Source: Saccharospirillaceae bacterium (lineage in GTDB: Bacteria; Pseudomonadota; Gammaproteobacteria; Pseudomonadales; Oceanobacteraceae). Taken from it: a stretch of 64,000 nucleotides of DNA. Within the stretch, counting starts at the first letter, position 1. The number at the start of each line of letters is the position of its first letter. Below the pieces are notes generated by a model that saw nothing but the letters and a program-made list of their open reading frames with translations, was not told where the DNA came from and did no database searches. Positions 45,668 to 55,059 of this stretch are shown in pieces. The position numbers were made by a program, and so were the translations under genes. The stretch is taken from contig JAKVCS010000003.1 in the NCBI GenBank assembly GCA_022448365.1, positions 1,240,001 through 1,304,000 on the forward strand, read 5' to 3'.

Positions 45668-45987
45668 TGCAAGCCTTTCAACGTATCCATAGCGACGATG
45701 CCAAAACGATGATGGAGCAATCGACAACGCAAATCATCGATATTCGTGATGCCATGAGTTTTGACGCTGGCCGGATTACAGGCGCGATTCGTGTTGATAA
45801 CCAAAACCTGAACGATTTTATGAACAGCGCCGACAAAACAACAGCACTATTGGTTTGCTGCTATCACGGCAATTCCAGCCAAGGGGCAGCTCAGTACTTT
45901 GCTGAACAGGGGTTTGTTGACGTGTACAGTTTGGATGGCGGATTTGAGGTGTGGAAGACGACCTTCCCCGAGCTATGTGAGAAGTAG
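45667..45987 (+). CDS. glpE: Thiosulfate sulfurtransferase GlpE (single rhodanese domain)
   Basis: 106 residues. The active-site loop is VCCYHGNSSQGAAQY, as in E. coli GlpE. It transfers sulphur from thiosulfate to cyanide or thioredoxin. In pseudomonads glpE also follows apaH, so the name rests on sequence and order. Confidence 0.92.
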   Translation: MQAFQRIHSDDAKTMMEQSTTQIIDIRDAMSFDAGRITGAIRVDNQNLNDFMNSADKTTALLVCCYHGNSSQGAAQYFAEQGFVDVYSLDGGFEVWKTTFPELCEK

Positions 45988-46303
45988 TCTTTGGAACTTA
46001 ATCCTGAGCATTTCTGACATTATCAGCCGACCTCAGCTTACCATCAATGAGCCGCTTGTTTCCTCATACAAGCGGTTGACTTTCCTCCCCTACCTCTCAG
46101 TTTCAATCGTCATTGGCCAACAACGGCATGAAGACTGCTTGCTAACATTTGTGCGCTGGAAATTAATGTTCTCACAATTATTTACTGGCGAAACGCAACT
46201 AACCTGAACCATACTGATCTAATAAAACGTATTAACTGACAATTTCTGAAGTAAAAAAGATGTAGCAGAAGTAGCCAAAATTCAGCGAGACAAGGGGTGC
46301 CCT
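45988..46303. other. Intergenic region upstream of prkA
   Basis: About 316 bases with no gene. An inverted repeat with eight-base arms (46052-46059 and 46068-46075) lies downstream of glpE and may help end transcription, but it has no T-run. The rest is AT-rich and probably holds the prkA promoter; no clear -35/-10 pair was found. Confidence 0.4.
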
Positions 46304-48226
46304 ATGACTGTATTCAGCCGCTATCAGGAACGGTATCAAGCAACTCAGGAAGAAGTGATGAGCTTGCAACAATACCTGGAACTCTGCAAACAGGATCCCA
46401 GCGTATATGCAACCGCAGCCGAACGCATACTCATGGCGATAGGCGAACCTGAAGTGGTTGATACCTCCAGAGACATTCGCCTCAGTCGTATTTTCTCCAA
46501 CAAAGTCATAAGACGCTATCCGGCTTTTTCCGAATTTTATGGCATGGAAGAAGCGGTAGAAAACATCGTCTCTTATTTCCGCCATGCCGCACAGGGGCTG
46601 GAAGAACGTAAACAGATTCTCTACCTGCTCGGCCCGGTCGGTGGCGGCAAGTCCTCTCTGGCAGAGCGCCTGAAGCAACTGATTCAGCATATACCTTTTT
46701 ATGCAATTAAAGGCTCACCCGTATTTGAATCGCCGTTAGGCTTATTCGAACCGGATGAAGACGCTCATATTCTCGAAGAAGACTATGGTATTCCCAAGCG
46801 ATACCTCGGCAAAGTCATGTCACCCTGGGCGGTGAAACGCCTGCATGAATTTGGCGGTGATATCAGTAAGTTCGAGGTCGTAAAACTCTATCCTTCCATT
46901 CTTGACCAGATAGGCGTTGCTAAAACTGAACCCGGCGATGAGAACAATCAGGACATATCCTCGCTGGTCGGTAAGGTCGATATTCGTAAGCTGGAAGATT
47001 TTGCCCAGGATGACCCGGATGCATATGCGCACTCTGGTGCCCTTTGTCGTGCCAATCAGGGTCTGATGGAATTTGTTGAAATGTTCAAAGCCCCCATCAA
47101 AGTTTTGCATCCGCTACTGACAGCCACACAAGAGGGTAACTACAACGGCACAGAAGGCATGGGCGCTATGCCTTTTGAAGGTATTATTCTGGCTCACTCG
47201 AATGAATCAGAATGGCAAACCTTCCGCAACAACAAGAATAACGAAGCCTTCCTAGATCGTGTGTATATCGTCAAAGTGCCGTATTGCCTGAGAGTGGATG
47301 AGGAAGTCAATATTTATGAAAAACTATTGAAAAGCAGTTCGCTGTCCGATGCGCAATGTGCTCCGGACACGCTCAGTATGCTCGCGCAATTTACTGTCCT
47401 GTCGCGCCTACTGGTGCCGGAAAACTCCAGCATTTACTCCAAAATGCGGATATACAACGGTGAAAATCTGAAAGACACCGACCCAAAAGCCAAATCGATT
47501 CAGGAATATCGTGACGGTGCTGGCGTCAATGAAGGCATGAGTGGTATTTCGACCCGTTTTGCCTTCAAGATCTTATCCAAAGTATTCAACTTCGATTCTG
47601 CCGAGGTGGCAGCGAACCCGGTTCATTTGCTGTATGTGCTGGAGCAAGCCATTGAACAGGAACAATATCCGGAAGAAACCCACGACCGTTATCTGAATTA
47701 TATTAAAGAATATCTGGCGACAGAATACGTCGACTTTATTGGCAAGGAAATCCAGACGGCTTACCTCGAGTCATACTCCGAGTACGGTCAGAACATTTTC
47801 GATCGCTACGTTACTTATGCTGATTTCTGGATTCAGGATCAGGAATATCGTGATCCGGAAACCGGAGAAATGCTCGACCGGGTTGCGATCAATGAAGAGC
47901 TGGAGAAAATCGAAAAATCGGCAGGCATCAGTAATCCGAAAGATTTCCGCAATGAGATTGTGAACTTTGTTTTGCGTGCTCGGGCAAATAACAACGGCAA
48001 CAATCCTTCATGGCAATCTTACGAGAAGATGCGGGCTGTTATTGAGAAAAAAATGTTCTCGAATACGGAAGATCTTCTGCCAGTTATTTCTTTCTCTGCC
48101 AAATCTTCATCTGATGACCAGAAGAAACATGACGACTTTGTCGAGCGTATGAAAGAAAGAGGTTACACCGAGAAGCAAGTCCGGTTGTTGTCAGAGTGGT
48201 ATCTGCGAGTAAGGAAGTCTCAGTAA
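46304..48226 (+). CDS. prkA: PrkA-family serine protein kinase (YeaG)
   Basis: 640 residues. An AAA-like N-terminal part has the Walker A motif GPVGGGKS at 110-117 and family segments GMEEAVENIVSYF and EGMGAMPFEGIILAHSNESEW. The C-terminal part is the PrkA kinase-like domain. In enterobacteria YeaG works with YeaH during starvation and stationary phase. The next two genes (yeaH, spoVR-like) complete the conserved trio. Confidence 0.94.
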   Translation: MTVFSRYQERYQATQEEVMSLQQYLELCKQDPSVYATAAERILMAIGEPEVVDTSRDIRLSRIFSNKVIRRYPAFSEFYGMEEAVENIVSYFRHAAQGLEERKQILYLLGPVGGGKSSLAERLKQLIQHIPFYAIKGSPVFESPLGLFEPDEDAHILEEDYGIPKRYLGKVMSPWAVKRLHEFGGDISKFEVVKLYPSILDQIGVAKTEPGDENNQDISSLVGKVDIRKLEDFAQDDPDAYAHSGALCRANQGLMEFVEMFKAPIKVLHPLLTATQEGNYNGTEGMGAMPFEGIILAHSNESEWQTFRNNKNNEAFLDRVYIVKVPYCLRVDEEVNIYEKLLKSSSLSDAQCAPDTLSMLAQFTVLSRLLVPENSSIYSKMRIYNGENLKDTDPKAKSIQEYRDGAGVNEGMSGISTRFAFKILSKVFNFDSAEVAANPVHLLYVLEQAIEQEQYPEETHDRYLNYIKEYLATEYVDFIGKEIQTAYLESYSEYGQNIFDRYVTYADFWIQDQEYRDPETGEMLDRVAINEELEKIEKSAGISNPKDFRNEIVNFVLRARANNNGNNPSWQSYEKMRAVIEKKMFSNTEDLLPVISFSAKSSSDDQKKHDDFVERMKERGYTEKQVRLLSEWYLRVRKSQ

Positions 48227-48313
48227 CTACTCAGTCTGCCGTTAAAGCAGATAACAACATCCGAAGCATTGTCAGAGTGCTGTGTTCAGCTCTCTGACTA
48301 ACCGAGGTGGTCT

Positions 48314-49594
48314 ATGTCATACATAATTGATCGACGTTTAAACGGAAAAAACAAGAGTATGGTGAATCGCCAGCGTTTTTTGCGGCGGTATAAAAGTCAT
48401 ATCAAAGATGCTGTTTCTGATGCCGTAAATAAGCGCTCGATTACCGATATGGAGCGTGGTGAGCAAGTTAGTATTCCAACACGCAGTACGCATGAGCCGA
48501 TGATTTCGCATGGTCAGGGTGGGAAACAACACAGAGTTTTTCCAGGCAATAAAGAATTCCATACCGGTGATCATATCGATAAGCCGCAAGGTGGAGGCGC
48601 CGGCTCAGGCAGTGGTCAAGCCAGTAATCAGGGGGAAGGAGAAGACGACTTTTCTTTCTATTTAACGAAAGAAGAATTTCTCAATTATCTGTTTGATGAC
48701 CTTGCCTTGCCAAACATGGTAAAGAAGACTTTGAGCCAATCAAGTGAATATAAAACACTCCGGGCAGGGTTCGTATCGGAAGGCACCCCTAACAACCTGT
48801 CTGTGGTCCGGTCTTTACGCAATGCTCATGCCCGCCGAATTGGCATGACATCCGGAAAACGCAAAAAACTGAAAACCCTGAGAGCGGAACTGCTGGAGCT
48901 ACAACAACAATCTCCCCCGAAACGAGACAGAATCAGCGAAGTTGAAACTCAGATTGACGATCTCGAACGACGAATTAAACTGGTTCCTTTTATAGATGAC
49001 CTCGATCTGCGCTATCGAAGTCAGGTAAAAGTACCCGTGCCAAGCAGTAAAGCTGTGATGTTTTGCCTGATGGATGTTTCTGGTTCGATGACGCAAGATG
49101 TTAAAGACATCGCCAAGCGGTTTTATATTTTGCTGTATTTATTCCTGCAGAAAAACTACGACAAAATTGACATCGTATTTATTCGCCATCACACCAGTGC
49201 AAAAGAGGTGTCAGAAGAGGACTTCTTTTATTCTCGCGAAACTGGCGGAACCATCGTATCCAGTGCTCTCAAGCTGATGAATCAGGTTGTTGAAGAGCGT
49301 TACAGCGGTTCTGAATGGAATATTTATGCGGCACAGGCCTCCGATGGCGACAATTGGGATGATGACTCACCACTGTGCGCTCAGATTCTCAGGGAACAGT
49401 TGCTACCTGCGGTGCAGTATTTTTCTTACATCGAAATCACACCCAATCAGCATCAGGCTTTGTGGCAAGCTTACGACGATTTATCCAAAACTCACAGTCA
49501 GGAATTTGCTATGGCTCAGATTCGCGACGCCGGTGATATTTATCCGGTTTTTCGTGAACTGTTTGCCAAAGAAAAATACCAACAGGCGAGCTGA
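48314..49594 (+). CDS. yeaH: DUF444 protein YeaH
   Basis: 426 residues. The first third is basic and low-complexity ([10 protein letters not shown]). A VWA-like domain follows with [15 protein letters not shown], a MIDAS-type metal site, and later [14 protein letters not shown]. It is the usual partner of PrkA. A short stem (48271-48277 with 48292-48298) lies in the 87-base gap after prkA. Confidence 0.93.
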   Translation: MSYIIDRRLNGKNKSMVNRQRFLRRYKSHIKDAVSDAVNKRSITDMERGEQVSIPTRSTHEPMISHGQGGKQHRVFPGNKEFHTGDHIDKPQGGGAGSGSGQASNQGEGEDDFSFYLTKEEFLNYLFDDLALPNMVKKTLSQSSEYKTLRAGFVSEGTPNNLSVVRSLRNAHARRIGMTSGKRKKLKTLRAELLELQQQSPPKRDRISEVETQIDDLERRIKLVPFIDDLDLRYRSQVKVPVPSSKAVMFCLMDVSGSMTQDVKDIAKRFYILLYLFLQKNYDKIDIVFIRHHTSAKEVSEEDFFYSRETGGTIVSSALKLMNQVVEERYSGSEWNIYAAQASDGDNWDDDSPLCAQILREQLLPAVQYFSYIEITPNQHQALWQAYDDLSKTHSQEFAMAQIRDAGDIYPVFRELFAKEKYQQAS

Positions 49595-49607
49595 GTGTGG
49601 AGGTGTT

Positions 49608-51125
49608 ATGACTGCTCGAAAAGAGAACTATATATCAACCGATTCAGACTGGACGTTCGAACTGTTGCAGCAGTACGACGAAGAAATTGCCAGGGTTGCT
49701 GCGATCTACAAGCTCGATACGTATCCAAATCAAATAGAAGTTATCAGCGCCGAACAAATGATGGATGCTTATTCATCCGTTGGTATGCCAATCGGCTACA
49801 ATCACTGGTCATACGGTAAACAGTTTCTCTCAACCCAGAAAAACTACCAGCGTGGTCAGATGGGTCTGGCCTATGAAATTGTTATCAATTCCGATCCTTG
49901 TATTGCTTACCTCATGGAAGAAAATACCCTTCCGATGCAAGCGTTGGTTATTGCACATGCTTGCTACGGCCATAATTCGTTCTTTAAAGGCAATTACCTG
50001 TTCCGCACCTGGACTGATGCCAGTTCAATCATCGACTATTTACTGTTCGCCAAAAACTACGTTCGAAAATGTGAAGAGCGCTATGGCCAGGAAGAAGTAG
50101 AACAAATTCTTGATGCTTGCCATGCTTTGCAAAACTACGGGGTTGATCGCTATCGCCGTCCTAAGCCAATATCGGCAGCCGAGGAGAAAATGCGTCAGCA
50201 GGAGCGGGAAGATATTCTGCAACAACAATTAAATGACTTATGGCGTACGATTCCCAATCAACAAAAATCCTCTGAGAAAAACCGTAAAGGTCAATTTCCG
50301 GAAGAACCACAAGAGAACCTGCTGTACTTTCTTGAGAAAAATGCTCCGTTACTTGCCCCATGGCAGCGTGAAATCATTCGTATTGTACGTAAAATTTCAC
50401 AGTACTTTTATCCGCAACGTCAAACTCAGGTTATGAACGAAGGCTGGGCGACATTCTGGCATTACACCCTGTTAAACCATCTGTATGACGAAGGGAAAGT
50501 TAACGATGGCTTTATTATGGAGTTTCTGACATCCCACACCAATGTGGTATTTCAACCCCCCTTTGATGCTCCTTATTACAACGGTATCAATCCATATGCA
50601 TTGGGCTTCAATATGTTTCAGGATATTAAACGGATATGCCAGAATCCAACGGATGAAGATAAAGAGTGGTTTCCGGATATGGCCGGCAGCGATTGGCTGG
50701 AGACGTTGCATTTTGCAATGAGCAACTTCAAAGATGAGAGTTTTATTCAACAGTTCCTGTCACCCAAACTGATGCGAGACTTTCATTTATTCGGTATCTA
50801 TGACGACGCTGACAAATCGAACTATCGGGTCGAAGCGATTCATGATGAAAAAGGTTATCGTAACCTGAGAGAAATGCTGGCGCGCCAATACGATCTATCG
50901 ATGCGAGAGCCGAATATTCAGGTCTGGTCTGTTGATCTGGAGGGAGATCGCTCTCTGACTCTTCGTCACACGATGCACAATGAAACGCCATTGTCGGCAG
51001 ACACTCATGAGGTATTAAAGCATCTGCACTTGCTGTGGGGATTTGATATTCACCTGGAAACGTACCACGAAAAACGTATGGTGAAACGCATCAGCTGCCC
51101 GGCAACGTCGCTTGACGATTTATAA
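49608..51125 (+). CDS. spoVR: SpoVR-family protein (YcgB)
   Basis: 505 residues from the ATG at 49608, with GGAGG five bases upstream; a much longer in-frame reading from 49287 lies inside yeaH and is not real. Family stretches are WSYGKQFLSTQKNYQRGQMGLAY-like, VIAHACYGHNSFFKGN and NEGWATFWHYTLLN, with histidines that could bind metal. It is part of the prkA-yeaH-spoVR group, 13 bases after yeaH. Confidence 0.93.
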   Translation: MTARKENYISTDSDWTFELLQQYDEEIARVAAIYKLDTYPNQIEVISAEQMMDAYSSVGMPIGYNHWSYGKQFLSTQKNYQRGQMGLAYEIVINSDPCIAYLMEENTLPMQALVIAHACYGHNSFFKGNYLFRTWTDASSIIDYLLFAKNYVRKCEERYGQEEVEQILDACHALQNYGVDRYRRPKPISAAEEKMRQQEREDILQQQLNDLWRTIPNQQKSSEKNRKGQFPEEPQENLLYFLEKNAPLLAPWQREIIRIVRKISQYFYPQRQTQVMNEGWATFWHYTLLNHLYDEGKVNDGFIMEFLTSHTNVVFQPPFDAPYYNGINPYALGFNMFQDIKRICQNPTDEDKEWFPDMAGSDWLETLHFAMSNFKDESFIQQFLSPKLMRDFHLFGIYDDADKSNYRVEAIHDEKGYRNLREMLARQYDLSMREPNIQVWSVDLEGDRSLTLRHTMHNETPLSADTHEVLKHLHLLWGFDIHLETYHEKRMVKRISCPATSLDDL

Positions 51126-51151
51126 ACCGCTGATAGCTGATACAAGTTGCA

Positions 51152-51176
51152 CTGGTAACGGAAAACACGTTACCAG
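51152..51176. repeat. Hairpin between convergent spoVR and flgT
   Basis: Nine-base arms 51152-51160 and 51168-51176 with a seven-base loop; it overlaps the flgT stop. No T-run follows, so termination is uncertain. Confidence 0.45.
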
Positions 51177-52375
51177 GCAATCACCATATCATCTCGTTGA
51201 ATGGCTAAATACTCTGCCGTGTATTGCATTTCGGCAATGACAAATTGTGGCTGTACCTGCTTAACCACAACCTCCGTTGCCATATCACTTAATTCGGTTC
51301 GCGGTTCCAGATCGAGGTTATAAAAGGTGCCGGTTCGGTACACCTGAAATTTATCGCCTGGGCGAATACCGGCGCCGGCGTTGGCTTCGATATGTAATCT
51401 ATTACCACGTGCTTTTACCACACGTGCCATAAATGGCTGACAGCGCAGTACTTCATCCAGATCGTCGACCACAGTGGTCAATACTGAGCGAACCTGATTA
51501 CCGTAGCCGGTGCGCCAGAATTGAGGAGAGGCAAAGCCTACTCTTTTCTGACGAGGCAAATCCCAGCTACCTGAGGTAGAGTAGCTGCGCTGAAACAGCA
51601 TGGCGCCACTCAAACCATCATGTACGAACACGTCCAGCACGAACTGTCGTGCATCTTCTTGCTGCGCCACGCCTAATAAAGAAAGCCACTGATCGGTGAC
51701 ACCTGGTTCACTCTCTCGCGCATCTCCTTGCATGGCCAGATCGCGCACAACACCTGAAACGACATACTGTGCTCCCAGCTGGGTCGCCAGAGAGATAGAC
51801 GTGGTTAACCGCTGCTGCGGAGTTTCAGCGGATGGAGCGCGTCGCGGGTCACGAAATAAGCTGCTGCGTGTGGCATCGAGTGCATGCGTAGCACCGCGAT
51901 TGTTCAGCGTATTGATTAATACGCGGGGCAAGTCCTGCTCGATGTTCTGAAGCTGGCCAATACTTGCCTGCATCGGATTGGCCAAACCAAAACCCGTTAC
52001 TGCGATGGCTTTACGGTAGCGCTGGCTGCTGTTGGGGCACATCGTTGTAGCGCTGACATCCGCACGTATCGCTACCTGATATAAGCCATCAAGCTGGTCC
52101 TCCCACAAGACTTCGACATTTTTAAGCTGGGAGTTAGACGTCAGTTTTACTTTATCTTCTTCAACAACACCATGCTCCATAAGCTGCGTGCTGCTGATTT
52201 GAGCACCAGCCCGTAAACTTGCCTGTCGCATGGCGTCGTCCATCGCCCGTTCCCGCACCCGCGACAAAGCGCCGTCGATTGGCGCCTGTCCAACAACTTC
52301 AACTGACAACGCAGATACAGTGGGCACCAATATCAGTGTCGACAAAATGCACAGTAAGGTCGCAGCACGAGTCAT
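51170..52375 (-). CDS. flgT: Flagellar H-ring protein FlgT-like
   Basis: 401 residues with a signal peptide ending VSA. The N-terminal region (VEVVGQAPIDGALSRVRERAMDDAMRQAS and SNSQLKNVEVLWEDQLDG) matches FlgT_N. The middle domain (AIAVTGFGLANPMQASIGQLQ) has the CsgG-like fold, and the C-terminal part (GAGIRPGDKFQVYR) the third FlgT domain. In Vibrio, FlgT forms the H ring around the basal body. It lies 12 bases after flgP. Confidence 0.85.
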   Translation of the reverse strand: MTRAATLLCILSTLILVPTVSALSVEVVGQAPIDGALSRVRERAMDDAMRQASLRAGAQISSTQLMEHGVVEEDKVKLTSNSQLKNVEVLWEDQLDGLYQVAIRADVSATTMCPNSSQRYRKAIAVTGFGLANPMQASIGQLQNIEQDLPRVLINTLNNRGATHALDATRSSLFRDPRRAPSAETPQQRLTTSISLATQLGAQYVVSGVVRDLAMQGDARESEPGVTDQWLSLLGVAQQEDARQFVLDVFVHDGLSGAMLFQRSYSTSGSWDLPRQKRVGFASPQFWRTGYGNQVRSVLTTVVDDLDEVLRCQPFMARVVKARGNRLHIEANAGAGIRPGDKFQVYRTGTFYNLDLEPRTELSDMATEVVVKQVQPQFVIAEMQYTAEYLAIQRDDMVIAW

Positions 52376-52387
52376 AGTGAACTCCGG

Positions 52388-52990
52388 TTACTCAATAAAA
52401 TAGAAGCCTGACTCCGGCATCGACGCTTCACCCTGAACGCGCTGACGCTGGCTTGCAGCAAAGTGATTTGAATTATTGCCGCCCAGAGGCACACGGCAGT
52501 CGACATTAAAGCGCTGACTATCGGTGGTCTGCAGGCAGTTACGGAAGCCCTGATCAATGATCATTTCAAGAATGGTTTCGACACTTCCATCCGGCAGAAC
52601 ATCCGTCGACACAACACGAGCACCGTGCATATAGGTTTCAACATAGGTACGGAATCGATCATTCTGAACCACCATATCACGCACAGTGGTACTGCCCTGC
52701 ACCGAGGCGCCATAAACCCGTTCTGCCATAGAACGATAAGCATCCATTTTTGATGCACGAATCGCCATCAGACGTTTTTGCACACTGCTCTTTTTGCTGT
52801 CGCTGTCCATCGCACCATAACCGACAACCCGCAAAACCATTGGAGCAATCGGGTCAATCTCCTGCTCAACGGGTTGGAAAAAAGCCTCAGGCTCTTCAAC
52901 AATATTATCTTCTTCAATCAATGCGCTGGAGCAAGCTTGCAGCCCCAACATAACAGCAGCGGCCAAGCCGATCCTGGCAAAAGGTTTCAT
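52388..52990 (-). CDS. flgP: FlgP-like LPP20-family lipoprotein
   Basis: 200 residues with lipobox GLQAC (Cys20). The LPP20 domain contains RLMAIRASKMDAYRSMAERVYG and VQGSTTVRDMVVQNDRFRTYV. FlgP is an outer-membrane basal-disk/H-ring associated protein in Vibrio and Campylobacter. GGGAG is seven bases before the ATG. It pairs with flgT here; flgO is not next to them. Confidence 0.85.
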   Translation of the reverse strand: MKPFARIGLAAAVMLGLQACSSALIEEDNIVEEPEAFFQPVEQEIDPIAPMVLRVVGYGAMDSDSKKSSVQKRLMAIRASKMDAYRSMAERVYGASVQGSTTVRDMVVQNDRFRTYVETYMHGARVVSTDVLPDGSVETILEMIIDQGFRNCLQTTDSQRFNVDCRVPLGGNNSNHFAASQRQRVQGEASMPESGFYFIE

Positions 52991-53344
52991 ACGGTATCTC
53001 CCAAACTAATATTCGGTTAAGAGGTGACTTAGCTTCTGTATCGGCGCCAGTCTCAGTAAATTTAGCAACAACAACAGGAAATTTTCACTGGACGACAATA
53101 TGGCGCATTAGACCCAGCTCACAGTTTCAGAATTAACTGAGTGTTTCACCCCTGACTACGAGAAAATCGCCATGCAAGGCCCCGTTTTTATGGCTATGAT
53201 TAGCATCACACAAATAAAAGGACTGGCCCTGTAGTTTCGAGGTGGGGAGCCGGACGCCTGGCGATGACAATCGCTCCGCTCCCAGTCGGTAGAAGGTTTA
53301 TCGGAGCCAGAAGGACTTCGCCCACATATTCAGGAAATGTGATC
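52991..53344. other. Divergent region between flgP and the TraF-like gene, with a structured leader
   Basis: About 354 bases without a gene. Close to the TraF-like start is a nested hairpin: outer arms GGGAGC 53245-53250 and GCTCCC 53278-53283, inner arms 53261-53265 and 53270-53274 with a GACA loop. It could be an RNA leader element. A longer in-frame reading (from 53264) overlaps it without a ribosome site. Confidence 0.45.
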
Positions 53345-54973
53345 ATGATTAAACGCTCTCTTCTTGCCGCAACCATTGCCGGCATTGGTTCGCAGGCGGT
53401 CGTCGCAGCACCATTTATGCCGATGGATGCGCGTGGCCTTGCCATGGGTAATACCGGCGTTGCCAGCGCTCAACGCGCTCACGCTCCAGCATACAACCCA
53501 TCGTTACTTTCCCAGGCACATGAAAATGACGATTTTGCGTTATTGATCCCTCAAATCGGGGTAAATCTTGCTGATGAGGAGGGCCTGGTGGATGATGCAA
53601 ATGACATCATTGACGAGATTGTCCCGGACTTTGAGCGGTTGTTTGAAAATGGCAGCGCCTTCAACAACGACATCAACACATTATCCACCAGTGCAAGCGA
53701 TCTGAGTGACGCGATTACTGACCTTCAGAAAGCCATCGCCGACAACAATGTGCTGCAAATCAGGAATAGCGCAACACAAGCGGCGCTCTCGAATACAAAG
53801 CTCAAACAATCTCTTGGAAGCGTTAACAATCAAATTAATGACGTAAACACAGTAACGGAGGAGCTGAACAAGTCTCTGGACGCCATCTCTGGTAGTCCAC
53901 TCCGAGGACGTCTTGGTGTTGGTGCTGCACTGGCATTTCCGGGTAAAAAATTCGCCGCAGCGTTGAGTGCCAATGCTGATGTTAATTTTTCTGGACGTGC
54001 TCTGTTCTCCGATCAAGATCAGAATTTAATCACGGCCTACGGTACAGAAGCAGGGAAACTGGTTGGCGAGGCCTCCGATGCGTCTCAGCAACTGGATCAG
54101 GTTCTTATCGATATCACAGATAATCCACTAGACCCCTCGCTGTACAGCAAAGTTGTCCCGATTCTGAATCAGGTAAATAATGTTGCCAACTACACCAGTG
54201 ATGATCCCGTTGAAACGGCGGCTGGCAACATCTTACTGTTCAAAAACGGACAGCTATCTGATGAAGCTGAAAATCCTGATTTAAATTCTCAGGTACAGAT
54301 CAAAGCAATTGCTGTGGCCGAAGTAGCGCTGTCAATCTCACGAGAGTTCGAATTTTTTGGCGAGAAAGTCGCCATTGGCTTAACGCCTAAGTTACAGCAA
54401 ATTGAAACCTTCCACTTCGTTACTGAAATCGATAATGATGAGGACATTGACGCTGACGCAGTAGAAGAGTCCCGCGTGAGCTATAACAAAGCAAATATTG
54501 ATATCGGTCTGTCCTATCGCTTTGGCGGTGAAGACAAATGGATATTAGGTCTGGTGGGTAAAAACCTGATTGGTGAAGAGTTTGATGTGGCTGAAGCCGA
54601 CGTCAAAGGCAGTAAGAATAACGTAACGCTCAGTGGCGGCACGATTGCCTTAAACCCACAATACCGCGCCGGTCTGGCCTATGGTGGCGATTGGGTAACA
54701 GTGGCTGCCGATTTGGATTTAGTGGATAACGATCCGATAGCATTCGAAAAGGCAACACAATACGCTGCGATTGGCGCGGAGCTTGATGCTTTCGATACTG
54801 TTCAGTTCCGCGCAGGTTATCGCACCAATCTCAAAGGCAGTAATGATGAGATGGTATCGCTGGGTGCTGGCCTTTCACCATTTGGTGTTCATCTGGACTT
54901 AGCCGTTATGGTTAATCCGAACGACCCTGAAAAAGAAGCAGCCGTCGCTCTGGAAACAGGCTTCTATTTCTGA
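53345..54973 (+). CDS. TraF-like outer-membrane beta-barrel protein
   Basis: About 542 residues from the ATG at 53345. The signal peptide ends VVAA. The opening PFMPMDARGLAMGNTGVASA and AYNPSLL is typical of the TraF_2/PorV-like family. A helical insert (residues 65-200, coiled-coil type) precedes a C-terminal strand-rich part ending ALETGFYF. The terminal aromatic residue and Gly/aromatic pattern suggest an outer-membrane barrel. The name TraF comes from the family; no conjugation genes are nearby. It is followed by a strong terminator. Confidence 0.8.
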   Translation: MIKRSLLAATIAGIGSQAVVAAPFMPMDARGLAMGNTGVASAQRAHAPAYNPSLLSQAHENDDFALLIPQIGVNLADEEGLVDDANDIIDEIVPDFERLFENGSAFNNDINTLSTSASDLSDAITDLQKAIADNNVLQIRNSATQAALSNTKLKQSLGSVNNQINDVNTVTEELNKSLDAISGSPLRGRLGVGAALAFPGKKFAAALSANADVNFSGRALFSDQDQNLITAYGTEAGKLVGEASDASQQLDQVLIDITDNPLDPSLYSKVVPILNQVNNVANYTSDDPVETAAGNILLFKNGQLSDEAENPDLNSQVQIKAIAVAEVALSISREFEFFGEKVAIGLTPKLQQIETFHFVTEIDNDEDIDADAVEESRVSYNKANIDIGLSYRFGGEDKWILGLVGKNLIGEEFDVAEADVKGSKNNVTLSGGTIALNPQYRAGLAYGGDWVTVAADLDLVDNDPIAFEKATQYAAIGAELDAFDTVQFRAGYRTNLKGSNDEMVSLGAGLSPFGVHLDLAVMVNPNDPEKEAAVALETGFYF

Positions 54974-55005
54974 CCATTCATCTGGTTCAAAATCGGCGTT
55001 ACACT

Positions 55006-55039
55006 AAAGCCCTGGGTGTCTTTAACCCAGGGCTTTTTT
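55006..55039 (+). terminator. Terminator of the TraF-like gene
   Basis: Eleven-base arms 55006-55016 and 55026-55036 and a T-run after the stem. Confidence 0.92.
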
Positions 55040-55059
55040 ATTGCTGGCATTAGTTGTTT

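Noticed and set aside
46052-46075. Inverted repeat after glpE as a rho-independent terminator
   Set aside because: The stem is good but there is no T-run on either strand; listed only within the intergenic entry.
49287-49607. N-terminal extension of the SpoVR-like protein
   Set aside because: It lies inside yeaH in another frame; GGAGG before the ATG at 49608 and the family length favour the shorter protein.
53221-53344. c-di-GMP (GEMM-I) riboswitch upstream of the TraF-like gene
   Set aside because: A stem and tetraloop exist, but the conserved core and receptor motifs of GEMM-I are not present.
53345-54973. Conjugation locus suggested by the TraF-like protein
   Set aside because: No other transfer genes are nearby; the TraF_2 family includes many chromosomal outer-membrane proteins.
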